Source: Priestia megaterium
Lineage (GTDB): Bacteria > Bacillota > Bacilli > Bacillales > Bacillaceae_H
DNA length: 64,000 nt
Direction of reading: 5' to 3'
Assembly: GCF_009497655.1 (NCBI RefSeq)
Contig: NZ_CP023317.1
Location: 2,695,501-2,759,500 of the forward strand
The notes beneath the pieces are model-generated. The model worked only from the letters and a program-made list of their open reading frames with translations. It made no database searches and was not told where the DNA came from. Shown in pieces: positions 27,416 through 35,296 of the stretch. The first letter of the stretch is position 1; every line of letters begins with the position of its first letter. The translations under genes were made by a program, and so were the position numbers.

Positions 27416-27447
27416 AAAAAGAGACCTTGCTATCGCAAGATCTTTTA
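27416..27447 (-). terminator. Terminator of the CdaR-like gene
   Basis: Minus strand: CTTGCGATAGCAAG hairpin with near-complementary flanks and a final T run, 15 bases after the regulator's stop. Confidence 0.7.
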
Positions 27448-27460
27448 TGCACGTGCACAA

Positions 27461-28624
27461 TTATGAAATTTTAGATAGCAGCATGGCTACATATAGTTCA
27501 AGAAGGTCTTTTACTTTCCTTGGATCTTTTCCCGTAATATCTTGAATTTTATCTAAACGGTAGCTTAGCGTATTTCGATGAATAAAAAGCTTTTTAGCTG
27601 CCGTGCTTCCTTCGCCATTTTCTTCTATGTAGATCGTTAACGTTTCGATAAGCTCTTTTTTCTTATCATATTCCTTAAGCTTTTCATAGTATTGCAACAG
27701 ATCATGATTTTCTTGAAAACCGGCGCGTTGACGTAACAGTACGGGAATTTGATAATCCGAATAGCAGTAGAAATCAGCTTCTGGATGAAGCTTTGAACCA
27801 ACCGAAAGCGTATCTTTTGCCTGCTGATACGATACATGAAGGCCTTTAAAGTCAGCTTGAACAGATCCTGCAGATAATTTATAAGGACAACCAGACGCAC
27901 GAAGCTGCTTTTCCAGCTGTTCAGCATAGCTGCTAGCGCTGCCCGCTTCTATAGATTTTAATATGACTACTCCGTCTGGAAGCATAGCGTATAGATCATT
28001 ATTAGCTATGATGTATTTCTTTACAACCTTCATAACTTCATGGCGATTTTCAGCTTTAATAATTAGTGCCATTCTTGGAAGGTATAAGTTAATATTAAAC
28101 CGATTCGCTCGTTCAAAAAATAAGGAATCCAGCGGCTCTTCTTGTTGAAGAAGCTGATGAACCACCTCTTCTTTTAATCGTTCATCCCACTGAATTTCCT
28201 CTATTAAAATCATTTCTTGAAAAATCATTTCAGCAGCCATACGCACAAGCTCTCCGTAATTACGAATCTGTTCTGGCAGTCCTGTTAATCCCACGACTCC
28301 AACAATTTCTCCGTTAAAGAAAATAGGCAAATTCACGCCCGGTTTGGCTCCGCGCAGCGTGTCAGCCTGCTTCTGAGTAATTTCGTAGGAACTGCCGTTT
28401 TTTAATACCATCAACGCTCCTTCGTGGATTTGATCCATTCGATTTTTGTCACCAGACCCAATAATCACTCCTTTTTCGTTCATTACGTTAATGTTGCAAT
28501 CAATAATCTCCATTGTTCTACACACAATTTTCTGAGCTAATTCTTTTGTTACGTATCTCAACATTTCCCCATCCTTTGCCTCTATGAAGTAAAGCTCATT
28601 TTTTTCGTGACGGCTAATTTGCAT
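27461..28624 (-). CDS. cdaR: Sugar-diacid/glycerate regulator, CdaR type
   Basis: 387 residues. The N-terminal 140 residues are the sugar-diacid recognition domain (IVCRTMEIIDCNINVMNEKG, GVVGLTGLPEQIRNYGELVRMAAE); the C-terminus has the PucR-type helix-turn-helix (TAAKKLFIHRNTLSYRLDKI). CdaR proteins activate glycerate, glucarate and galactarate genes, fitting the downstream GntP permease and glycerate kinase. Divergent from an iron alcohol dehydrogenase. Confidence 0.88.
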   Translation of the reverse strand: MQISRHEKNELYFIEAKDGEMLRYVTKELAQKIVCRTMEIIDCNINVMNEKGVIIGSGDKNRMDQIHEGALMVLKNGSSYEITQKQADTLRGAKPGVNLPIFFNGEIVGVVGLTGLPEQIRNYGELVRMAAEMIFQEMILIEEIQWDERLKEEVVHQLLQQEEPLDSLFFERANRFNINLYLPRMALIIKAENRHEVMKVVKKYIIANNDLYAMLPDGVVILKSIEAGSASSYAEQLEKQLRASGCPYKLSAGSVQADFKGLHVSYQQAKDTLSVGSKLHPEADFYCYSDYQIPVLLRQRAGFQENHDLLQYYEKLKEYDKKKELIETLTIYIEENGEGSTAAKKLFIHRNTLSYRLDKIQDITGKDPRKVKDLLELYVAMLLSKIS

Positions 28625-28722
28625 TCAATGAAAAATTTACGATACTTCATTATAATATACGTAGAAGCAAAACCACATCTTTGAAACCGCCAACAATACA
28701 GTGCCTATAGGAGGATAAAAGA

Positions 28723-29907
28723 ATGACTGTGTCAAAACTAGTTTTCACCCCTCTCAGCTACACAGGATGGGGATCACTTCAGCAACTGCTTCCGGAAGTA
28801 AAAAAATATGACCCTGCTCATATTTTAATCGTCACAGATCCCGTGTTAAAAGACATTGGACTTGTAGATAAAGTGAGTGCTCCTCTTATCCAAAATGGAT
28901 ACGAAGTAGATGTATACGCAGATACGACACCAGAGCCGCCTTTAGCGCTTGGTGAAAAACTCGTATCTTACGCAAAAAGCCGAAAATTTGATTTAGTCAT
29001 TGGAGTGGGCGGCGGAAGCGCATTAGATTTAGCAAAACTTACGGCCGTTTTAGCCGTTCATGACGGAGCTGTAGAAGAATACTTGAACTTAACTGGTAGA
29101 AAACAAATTTCAAAAAAAGGTCTTCCTAAAATTTTAATTCCCACAACTTCCGGCACGGGCTCAGAAGTAACGAATATTTCTGTGCTGTCTCTTGAAAGCA
29201 CAAAAGACGTTGTGACCCACGACTACTTGCTTGCGGACGCCGCGATTGTAGATCCCGAGCTTACGCTGAGCGTGCCTCCTAAAGTAACGGCGGCTACAGG
29301 GGTTGATGCATTAACTCATGCCGTTGAAGCTTATATATCAGTAAATGCAAATCCAGCAACAGACGCCTTAGCCCTAAAGGCTATACGCATGATCAGCTCT
29401 TCTTTAAGAGCAGCTGTAGAAGATGGCAAAGATAAAGAAGCGCGAACTCAGATGAGCTACGGAAGCTATTTAGCAGGTCTCGCTTTTTTTAACGCCGGTG
29501 TTGCTGGGGTTCATGCACTTGCATATCCGTTAGGTGGACAGTTTCATATTTCTCACGGTGAATCAAACGCCGTACTGCTTCCATACGTTATGGGCTATAT
29601 CCGCAGCAGCTGCGTGACAAAAATGCGGGATATTTTTGAAGCACTAGGTGGAAACGCTACCTCTTTATCAACAGAAGAAGCTTCTTACCAGTGTGTAAAA
29701 CACCTGCAGTCACTTATCAAAGACGTCGGAATTCCTCAGACTCTTCGCCGATTTGATATTCCAGAAAGTGCCCTTCAAAAGCTGACAGAAGATGGCGTCC
29801 AGCAAAAACGAATTCTCGCTCGCAGTCCTTTGCCTCTTCATGAAAAAGACATACGAGCTATTTACCAGTCGGCTTATGATGGAGCTATAGTGGAACCTAT
29901 GCACTAA
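28723..29907 (+). CDS. Iron-containing alcohol dehydrogenase
   Basis: 394 residues with the group III dehydrogenase pattern: GGGSALDLAK (NAD binding), PTTSGTGSEVTN, DALTHAVEAY and AGVAGVHALAYPLGGQFHISHGE (metal histidines). It oxidises or reduces an alcohol/aldehyde with NAD(P). The 98-base divergent gap with cdaR suggests control by the same regulator and a link to glycerate or tartronate-semialdehyde metabolism. Good site AGGAGG ahead of ATG. Confidence 0.85.
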   Translation: MTVSKLVFTPLSYTGWGSLQQLLPEVKKYDPAHILIVTDPVLKDIGLVDKVSAPLIQNGYEVDVYADTTPEPPLALGEKLVSYAKSRKFDLVIGVGGGSALDLAKLTAVLAVHDGAVEEYLNLTGRKQISKKGLPKILIPTTSGTGSEVTNISVLSLESTKDVVTHDYLLADAAIVDPELTLSVPPKVTAATGVDALTHAVEAYISVNANPATDALALKAIRMISSSLRAAVEDGKDKEARTQMSYGSYLAGLAFFNAGVAGVHALAYPLGGQFHISHGESNAVLLPYVMGYIRSSCVTKMRDIFEALGGNATSLSTEEASYQCVKHLQSLIKDVGIPQTLRRFDIPESALQKLTEDGVQQKRILARSPLPLHEKDIRAIYQSAYDGAIVEPMH

Positions 29908-29909
29908 AA

Positions 29910-29935
29910 AACTCCCCCTTATATAAGGGGGAGTT
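29910..29935. terminator. Bidirectional terminator
   Basis: A perfect 26-base palindrome (AACTCCCCCTTAT plus its complement) between the convergent dehydrogenase and DUF805 genes. Confidence 0.9.
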
Positions 29936-29939
29936 CTAT

Positions 29940-30293
29940 TTATGCTGCTTTGGCTGTTGTACCAAAACGATTTTCTTTTGGATCGCTAGGCTGGCAGAAT
30001 AACACAATTAGCCAAATACCGCCGATAAGTGGAACCAATGTAATGAGCTGCCACCATCCGCTTTTTCCCGTATCGTGGAGCCTTCTTGCTCCTACCGCTA
30101 ACGAAGGGACTGCAACCAATAACGAATAGATAACCGGAAGAAAAAGAGGCTTATCAATAACGAACTGAAGGAACGAAAGAATAAATGAAATAACAAAGTT
30201 AACTAACACAAACATCCAGTATTCAGTTCGGCTTGCTCGACCAGAAAATACCCCGTAATTTTTTAACACCTTTATGTACCATCTCATCTGCAA
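29940..30293 (-). CDS. DUF805 membrane protein
   Basis: 117 residues: MRWYIKVLKNYGVFSGRASR start, RTEYWMFVL, three to four membrane helices and ARRLHDTGKSGWW, all diagnostic of DUF805. Function unknown. Two more paralogues lie at 36637 and 37039. Confidence 0.88.
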   Translation of the reverse strand: MQMRWYIKVLKNYGVFSGRASRTEYWMFVLVNFVISFILSFLQFVIDKPLFLPVIYSLLVAVPSLAVGARRLHDTGKSGWWQLITLVPLIGGIWLIVLFCQPSDPKENRFGTTAKAA

Positions 30294-30401
30294 AATCCTC
30301 CTTTTTTATCATATAATTGTAAATTTATAGTTTATATATCCTTTTTATTCAAAAAACAAACCGTTAAATAAACAAATAACGACATTTTTTATCCAAAAGA
30401 A

Positions 30402-30427
30402 AAAACTTCTTTAAAAAAAGAAGTTTT
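30402..30427 (-). terminator. Terminator after DUF3231 gene
   Basis: AAAACTTCTTT with AAAGAAGTTTT around a short A loop, 20 bases past the stop of the DUF3231 gene. Confidence 0.7.
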
Positions 30428-30447
30428 CTTGATGTATTATGCTTTTT

Positions 30448-31449
30448 CTATTTAATCAAATCATTTCGGTCTTCCATACTGGGCGGTTCCTCAAGCCATC
30501 CGTTTTTGGCCATGATTTTCCCCCCGTCTTGCCCGTATGTTAAAATGTCTTTGGCCGTACTGACAAGTGTAAGAGGAAGATCTCCACGCAAACTAAACGC
30601 AGTGCCTAAAGCGTTGCTCCCCAGCCCGAAACTGCAGAATAAACTTACGCAGTACATCATCAGTTTATCTGAAAAAGGTGCTACTTTTGATTCTGTCGCT
30701 TTCGCTCCCCAAGTAGCAGGCGTCTGAATATCGCTCTCCAAAAGAATCTTGCTATAATCACTTACAACTTTTTTAGCCAGCTCTTTTCCTTTTACAAAGT
30801 ACTTCTTCACTTCAGGTTCATTTGCTACTTGAGCGAACCCTGTAATCATTTGCATGCCAAGAATGTTGCTTTCGATAGCGTAATAAATATGTGCTACCTC
30901 TACAGTATTTAATACCCGTTTACTCGAAAATAGATGGATTCCATCCATGTAATCTGTGCCTTCAGCAAACTTCGCTGTTTTAGGTACTGAAACAGCTGGA
31001 GGTCTTGGAAGCACGTTTTTTTCCTGAAGATAATCTACACATTTGTCATAGCCACTTTGCGTGAAAGCGGTAAGCTCTTTATATAGTGAAATCATGTCTT
31101 TTCTGTAGGACATGGTTAAATGAAGCGTATGTAGCCCCATGCTAATTTCTTTTAAAAGGCGAAGAAACATAATATCAAACATCTTATCATAAAGCTTAGG
31201 AACACCGACATTTACGTCTTTTTCTGTGTATCCTACCGGTATGGCTGCCCCTTCATTCTGTAAAATTTTTTTGATATCTTCAATGTAGTTCACCACTTGC
31301 ATATGCGTATCTTGCATAATTTCTTTTGCTCGGTCATCTTCTGCGTGTGCAATAAAATATTCTAAGATTCTTCGGACCATTGTCTTTTGCTGATAGGTCA
31401 TCCAAAGAGTAGCAATTTCACTTGAACTTAAGGGTATTTCTTGACTCAT
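30448..31449 (-). CDS. DUF3231 ferritin-like protein
   Basis: 333 residues made of two similar four-helix halves (LSSSEIATLWMTYQQKTMVR and LFSSKRVLNTVEVAHIYYAI), the layout of DUF3231 proteins common in spore formers. Function unproven; a helical-bundle role is inferred. Own site AGGAGG and own terminator. Confidence 0.8.
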   Translation of the reverse strand: MSQEIPLSSSEIATLWMTYQQKTMVRRILEYFIAHAEDDRAKEIMQDTHMQVVNYIEDIKKILQNEGAAIPVGYTEKDVNVGVPKLYDKMFDIMFLRLLKEISMGLHTLHLTMSYRKDMISLYKELTAFTQSGYDKCVDYLQEKNVLPRPPAVSVPKTAKFAEGTDYMDGIHLFSSKRVLNTVEVAHIYYAIESNILGMQMITGFAQVANEPEVKKYFVKGKELAKKVVSDYSKILLESDIQTPATWGAKATESKVAPFSDKLMMYCVSLFCSFGLGSNALGTAFSLRGDLPLTLVSTAKDILTYGQDGGKIMAKNGWLEEPPSMEDRNDLIK

Positions 31450-31660
31450 ACACTAAACCTCCTGCTAGGGATACATAGGGCTCTACTTATTCAAGAGTAG
31501 GTATCTGTACAAATGAAGACTGTATTCTGCTTTAACATTCGTTCATATGATCAGACACAAAAATCTGTCGCTGCCTCAATTAAATCTGCTTCATTTACTA
31601 TGCACAAACTGGAAGAATTCTATGTATTTACCCTCGCTTTTAAATGGAGGAAGCAAAAAA

Positions 31661-31685
31661 AGCCCCTTTCTATTAAAGGACTTTT
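31661..31685 (-). terminator. Terminator after 31701 gene
   Basis: Minus strand: AGtCCTTT/AAAGGGgCT stem followed by seven T. Confidence 0.7.
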
Positions 31686-31700
31686 TCGAAGAAAACGTTT

Positions 31701-31979
31701 TTATTCCATCGTATCAGAAATTCTTCTGTAGCTTCCGCATTTTTTTAGATATTGAACGATATCTTGATCTTTTACACGCTGAATAGCTGATCCGAACAAT
31801 TCTGCCGCTATCTGCATACGTTCGTGTTTATGTTCAATGGTCATAATATATCGAAGCGCATCCACAACCGGTGCATTGTGACGTGTACGACGAGTTATGT
31901 ACTCGTGAATGGCTTCATTTAACCCTTCCGATTCTGCTTGTTGAAACTCAGGTTTTCTTACTGCTTGACTATATACCAC
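31701..31979 (-). CDS. Hypothetical basic protein
   Basis: About 92 residues from GTG 31979; an earlier ATG (32003) would read through AGGAGAAGGAG, which is better explained as the ribosome site. The protein is helical and histidine/arginine-rich (YITRRTRHNAPVVDALRYIM). I do not recognise it. The gap 31450-31654 on its 3' side shows nothing else. Confidence 0.55.
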   Translation of the reverse strand: MVYSQAVRKPEFQQAESEGLNEAIHEYITRRTRHNAPVVDALRYIMTIEHKHERMQIAAELFGSAIQRVKDQDIVQYLKKCGSYRRISDTME

Positions 31980-32091
31980 TTTTTTGCCACTCCTTCTCCT
32001 CATTTTTAATCATGTTTTATCTCTCTTTTATTTCCAGTTCCCTAACAGAAAGGAAACAAAACATGCAATCTTACTTTTTTTATAAAAATAA

Positions 32092-33003
32092 TTATTTTTC
32101 ATATAGTTCTAACAGACGTTTGTGTATCCAGATAGCTGCTTGTAAACCTTCTCCCATCGCTACTGTAACTTGTTCAGAGTGAGCCACAATATCTCCTGCT
32201 GCCCACACGTTTGAAACATTTGTTTCTTTTGTACGCGGATTTACGATAATATGCTGATTTTCTAAAAGTTCTACTCCGAGCTCATGCGCTAATTCTGTTC
32301 GAACTTTATTTCTTCCGAATGCTAAAAAACCTCTTTCTCCATAGACGATTTCATTATTTTGAAGGATTACTCCTTTTAACATTCCTGCCTCGGCTATGAC
32401 TTTTTTTATTGCCTCTTTTTTATAGGTAATTCCCTTTTTCATCAAGGTATGTACTAAAGGTCCAATCTCTTTTTTGTCATGATTAATGTATGTAATGTCG
32501 CTGGTCCAATATGTTAACGTAAGAGATAAATTGGCTCCTGCTTTTCCCGAGCCTAGTACTAATACCCTTCTATTATTTACTTCGTACCCATCGCAGTCGG
32601 GACATACATATACCGTTTTTCCCATACAGTGATGTAGCTCTTGCTGAAGTTCAGAAGGAATCCGGTCTACGACTCCGGTCGCAAACAATAAAGTAGCTGC
32701 TTCGTAATTAGCAGATTTTGTGATGACGTTAAACCCTTCTATTTCTTTTTGACACTGTATGACACGATCTTCTGCAAATTGAATGCCGTAGCTTTTTGCT
32801 TGCTGCCTTCCCGTTTCTCTTAGAGTTTGCCCGCTTATTCCCTCAGGCCATCCCAATATATTTTGATAATTCTTGCAGATATTGGAACGTCCATCGTTTG
32901 AATCAATAACCAATACACTGCGCTTATATCTTCCAAGCTGAATAGCGGCTTGAAGTCCTGCAATTCCTCCACCTATAATGACGCAGTCATACTTGTCTGC
33001 CAC
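32092..33003 (-). CDS. Thioredoxin-reductase-like flavoprotein
   Basis: 303 residues. FAD motif GGGIAGLQAAIQLG near residue 11, NAD(P) motif LGSGKAGANL near 150, redox pair in VCPDCDGYEV near 135, and an AAGDIV FAD motif near the end. The layout is that of thioredoxin reductase, but the partner is unknown; the aspartate between and after the cysteines differs from the classical CATC motif. Stand-alone gene. Confidence 0.85.
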   Translation of the reverse strand: MADKYDCVIIGGGIAGLQAAIQLGRYKRSVLVIDSNDGRSNICKNYQNILGWPEGISGQTLRETGRQQAKSYGIQFAEDRVIQCQKEIEGFNVITKSANYEAATLLFATGVVDRIPSELQQELHHCMGKTVYVCPDCDGYEVNNRRVLVLGSGKAGANLSLTLTYWTSDITYINHDKKEIGPLVHTLMKKGITYKKEAIKKVIAEAGMLKGVILQNNEIVYGERGFLAFGRNKVRTELAHELGVELLENQHIIVNPRTKETNVSNVWAAGDIVAHSEQVTVAMGEGLQAAIWIHKRLLELYEK

Positions 33004-33120
33004 AGCACATCACCCCAGCTTTTACTATTTTCTAAACGAAAGCTTCAGTTTTTCATTATCTGTTTTTCTATTATTTTTATACGCTTTACTGTCTTTATTT
33101 TTTGAAGTCATTCTACATAC

Positions 33121-33162
33121 AAAAAACCGCCTCGGCAGTTGTACTGTCTAGAGACGGTTTTT
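33121..33162. terminator. Terminator after SRA-HNH gene
   Basis: AAAAAACCG with CGGTTTTTT plus an inner CAG/CTG step; can work on both strands. Confidence 0.8.
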
Positions 33163-33183
33163 TAGAAAATAGGAGAAGTGATA

Positions 33184-33993
33184 TTACTCATTTTTCTCCC
33201 CTGCTTCTTTTTTGTTAATTTTAATGATAAGCTCTTTTTTATATACCTCACTATCTTTCCCGTAGCGTAGACGGCTATGACAGTTGGGACACAGTGCAGC
33301 AGCGTCCTTTGGCTTAGCAAGTCCGCCCTCTGACAGCTTTGAAAGATAGTACATTTGCAAAAAGGAGCTTCCATCTTTTGCGATAAACGGCGCGCTTTCT
33401 CCGCAGGCTTCACAAATACCCGCTGCGCGTTTGTGAACATATTGTCCAAGAGCTGCCGTTTGTTCATAAATACTTGTCTTTTTTTCTTTCCCTAACGCCA
33501 TATGACGAAGCTGTTCAGTTGAATAAGCTGAAACATCCAGCTGTGCTGCTTTTTCCTCAATCACGGAATTTCGTTCAAGTTCAAAAATAATGGCTTCACG
33601 CAGCTTTCCGTCTGAATCCCACATAATTTCTAATTGATGATTGATATACGTCACTTCATCAACAAACTCGACCACTCCCGGCTCCACGTAGTGAAACAAA
33701 TAAACGGCTTTTCCTGATAAAAAATGTTCACGAAGCGCTTTATTGCCTTTAATGAGCTGCATCGATCCTCTTTGGCCTTCCCCCGTATAGAAAAAAGCGG
33801 TTTTATCTTTGTTCCATCCGTGTCCCGTTCCGTATTCACTTCCGCTTTCTTTTGTAAAAATAAAAATATATGGATGCGCTTTTGGCGTTGATATTTCGCT
33901 TTGTTCCTGTCCTTTATAAAGCTTATGAATTTGTTTTCTGCGATAACGATGTCCTTTTTGAAAGAAATCTCCGCGCTGTAAATCCGTAATCAA
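33184..33993 (-). CDS. SRA-HNH (McrA-like) protein with altered HNH
   Basis: 269 residues from TTG 33993 (GGAGG eight bases upstream). Residues about 40-140 (HPYIFIFTKESGSEYGTGHG, FYTGEGQRG, GNKALREH) match the SRA-like domain of ScoMcrA-type proteins, which read modified DNA. The C-terminus has the zinc cysteines (CEAC, CPNC) of an HNH fold, but where the family has a His-His pair this protein has MYYL, and the later Asn and His positions are also changed (PKD, SRLRYG). It may bind modified DNA without cutting it. Confidence 0.7.
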   Translation of the reverse strand: MITDLQRGDFFQKGHRYRRKQIHKLYKGQEQSEISTPKAHPYIFIFTKESGSEYGTGHGWNKDKTAFFYTGEGQRGSMQLIKGNKALREHFLSGKAVYLFHYVEPGVVEFVDEVTYINHQLEIMWDSDGKLREAIIFELERNSVIEEKAAQLDVSAYSTEQLRHMALGKEKKTSIYEQTAALGQYVHKRAAGICEACGESAPFIAKDGSSFLQMYYLSKLSEGGLAKPKDAAALCPNCHSRLRYGKDSEVYKKELIIKINKKEAGEKNE

Positions 33994-34104
33994 TGAATGG
34001 CCTCCTACTGCGGTCCTGCTTTTATAGTACTTATAGCTCTACTATACACTAATTTTTGTTTTCTTTGCAGATCGTTTCTTCTATCTATTGGATTTATATC
34101 ATAC

Positions 34105-34136
34105 AAAAAAGCAGCTGTATGGGCAGCTGCTTTTTT
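34105..34136. terminator. Terminator after binding-protein gene
   Basis: AAAAAAGCAGCTG pairs perfectly with CAGCTGCTTTTTT around six bases. Confidence 0.9.
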
Positions 34137-34143
34137 GCTATAG

Positions 34144-34956
34144 TCAATTTTGCACGGTATAGTCTTCTCCTAGCCATTTTGTGCTGAGTTTTTTTAACGT
34201 CCCGTCTTTTTTCAGCTTTTTAATCGATTGGTCGACTTCCGACTTTAACTTTTCGTCTTTTTTGTTAAACATAAAATACACTTTTGAATTAATCACAATA
34301 TCTCCAACTGTTTTTTGCTGAAATTTCAGCGCTTGATTACTAAAGTCGATGGAAAATGGTGTCGCAAGCGTAGCATCTGCCCGGCCTGTTTTTAATTGAG
34401 TTGTGGCATCATCAGCACCTTGACCAGCGTAAACTACATCGATTTTATTACCATGTTTTTGATTGTATTTGTCTAGATAGACAGCCGCATTGCTTGTAGC
34501 TCCTACAATCATTTTTTTACCTTCTAAATCTTTTAAGGAATGAATATCATCTCGAGTTTTAGGGACCGTTACATAAAGCGGAGAATAATTATATGTTTCA
34601 TCATTAAATAAAAACTTTTTCTTTCGCTCAGCGTTCTGAGCCATGTTATGAGCAATCATATCAATTTTATTACTTTCTAAGCTAAGAAGCAGATTTGAAA
34701 ATTCCATCGTTTTAAATTCAAATTTATAATCCTTTAACTCTTTGTCGATCGCTCTTACTACTTCTACATCATAACCGGTCAGTTTGCCTTTATCATCAAT
34801 AAAGCAAATGTTAGGAAACTGAGTGCCTGTTCCAACAACAATCGTTTGAACATCTTTTTCTTTCTTTTCTCCCGCACTTGGAGATGCGTTTGTTCCGCAT
34901 CCTGCCACGCTCACAGCTACTACAATTGAAAGTAAAAACAGCCAATATTTTTTCAT
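34144..34956 (-). CDS. Amino-acid (cystine-type) ABC binding lipoprotein
   Basis: 270 residues with lipobox VSVAGCGT and a family 3 solute-binding body: GYDVEVVRAIDKELKDYKFE, MIAHNMAQNAERKKKFLFND, then DATLATPFSIDF. It resembles the TcyJ/TcyK (YtmJ/YtmK) sulfur-compound binders of B. subtilis. No permease or ATPase is adjacent. Divergent from an LLM monooxygenase, a usual partner in sulfur-compound uptake. Preceded by a leader terminator. Confidence 0.78.
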   Translation of the reverse strand: MKKYWLFLLSIVVAVSVAGCGTNASPSAGEKKEKDVQTIVVGTGTQFPNICFIDDKGKLTGYDVEVVRAIDKELKDYKFEFKTMEFSNLLLSLESNKIDMIAHNMAQNAERKKKFLFNDETYNYSPLYVTVPKTRDDIHSLKDLEGKKMIVGATSNAAVYLDKYNQKHGNKIDVVYAGQGADDATTQLKTGRADATLATPFSIDFSNQALKFQQKTVGDIVINSKVYFMFNKKDEKLKSEVDQSIKKLKKDGTLKKLSTKWLGEDYTVQN

Positions 34957-34989
34957 ACGTTCCTCCCCTGAATCCCTCTATTATGTAAT

Positions 34990-35032
34990 AAAAAGAGGCT
35001 CTTGATAAAGCATCTGCTTCATCAAGAGCCTC
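34990..35032 (-). terminator. Leader terminator of the binding-protein gene
   Basis: GAGGCTCTTGAT pairs perfectly with its complement (35032-35021 with 35006-34995), followed by five T on the minus strand. It lies between the promoter near 35077 and the gene start at 34956, so transcription must pass it to express the gene. Confidence 0.8.
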
Positions 35033-35100
35033 TGGTTAACCAGTGGGCTTACTTCGTGTAAGATTATTCACATCATAATACTAGTTAACCGATAAATCAA
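35032..35100 (-). promoter_or_regulatory. Promoter with repeated GGTTAAC operator
   Basis: Minus-strand TTGATT (35100-35095), 17 bases, TATGAT (35077-35072). The spacer contains GGTTAAC, and downstream CTGGTTAACCAG (35032-35043) is a perfect 12-base palindrome containing the same core. Two matching sites around the start of transcription suggest a repressor. Confidence 0.6.
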
Positions 35101-35124
35101 GTAGGTTTTAGAAAAAAGATTATC

Positions 35125-35153
35125 TTGACAGCTCAGTGTCTACCGCTTAAGAT
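35125..35153 (+). promoter_or_regulatory. Promoter of the LLM leader
   Basis: Consensus TTGACA, 17 bases, TAAGAT. It fires away from the binding-protein promoter, 25 bases apart. Confidence 0.6.
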
Positions 35154-35199
35154 ACAACTAATAAAACAATAAAACTACATATCTACCAGTCAACTGGAG

Positions 35200-35238
35200 G
35201 CAAATGGACACGACAATACGTGTACGTTTGCTTTTTTT
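35200..35238 (+). terminator. Leader terminator of the LLM gene
   Basis: A 13-step stem (35200-35212 with 35219-35231, one mismatch, one G-U) with loop ACAATA and seven T directly after. It lies between the promoter and the LLM ribosome site (35264). A competing stem, ACGACAATA (35210-35218) with TATTGTCGT (35238-35246), would break it. Confidence 0.75.
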
Positions 35239-35296
35239 ATTGTCGTCCAGCATTTTATCTTTTGGAGGTAAAACGTATGAAATTTGCTTTATTTAG
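35204..35296 (+). CDS. Possible 30-residue leader peptide
   Basis: ATG 35204 follows GGAGG by three bases. The frame encodes MDTTIRVRLLFLLSS then SILSFGGKTYEICFI and stops at 35296, 20 bases inside the LLM gene. It runs through both the terminator stem and the competing stem, so ribosome position could decide the RNA fold. The short spacing to the ribosome site leaves translation uncertain. Confidence 0.5.
   Translation: MDTTIRVRLLFLLSSSILSFGGKTYEICFI

Noticed and set aside
31513-31786. Two overlapping plus-strand frames of 72 and 79 codons
   Set aside because: They run through a minus-strand terminator into an opposite gene and have no ribosome site.
34990-35100. SAM (S-box) riboswitch before the cystine-type binding protein
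   Set aside because: The leader is too short and lacks the conserved S-box segments; only a terminator and an operator-like palindrome are present.
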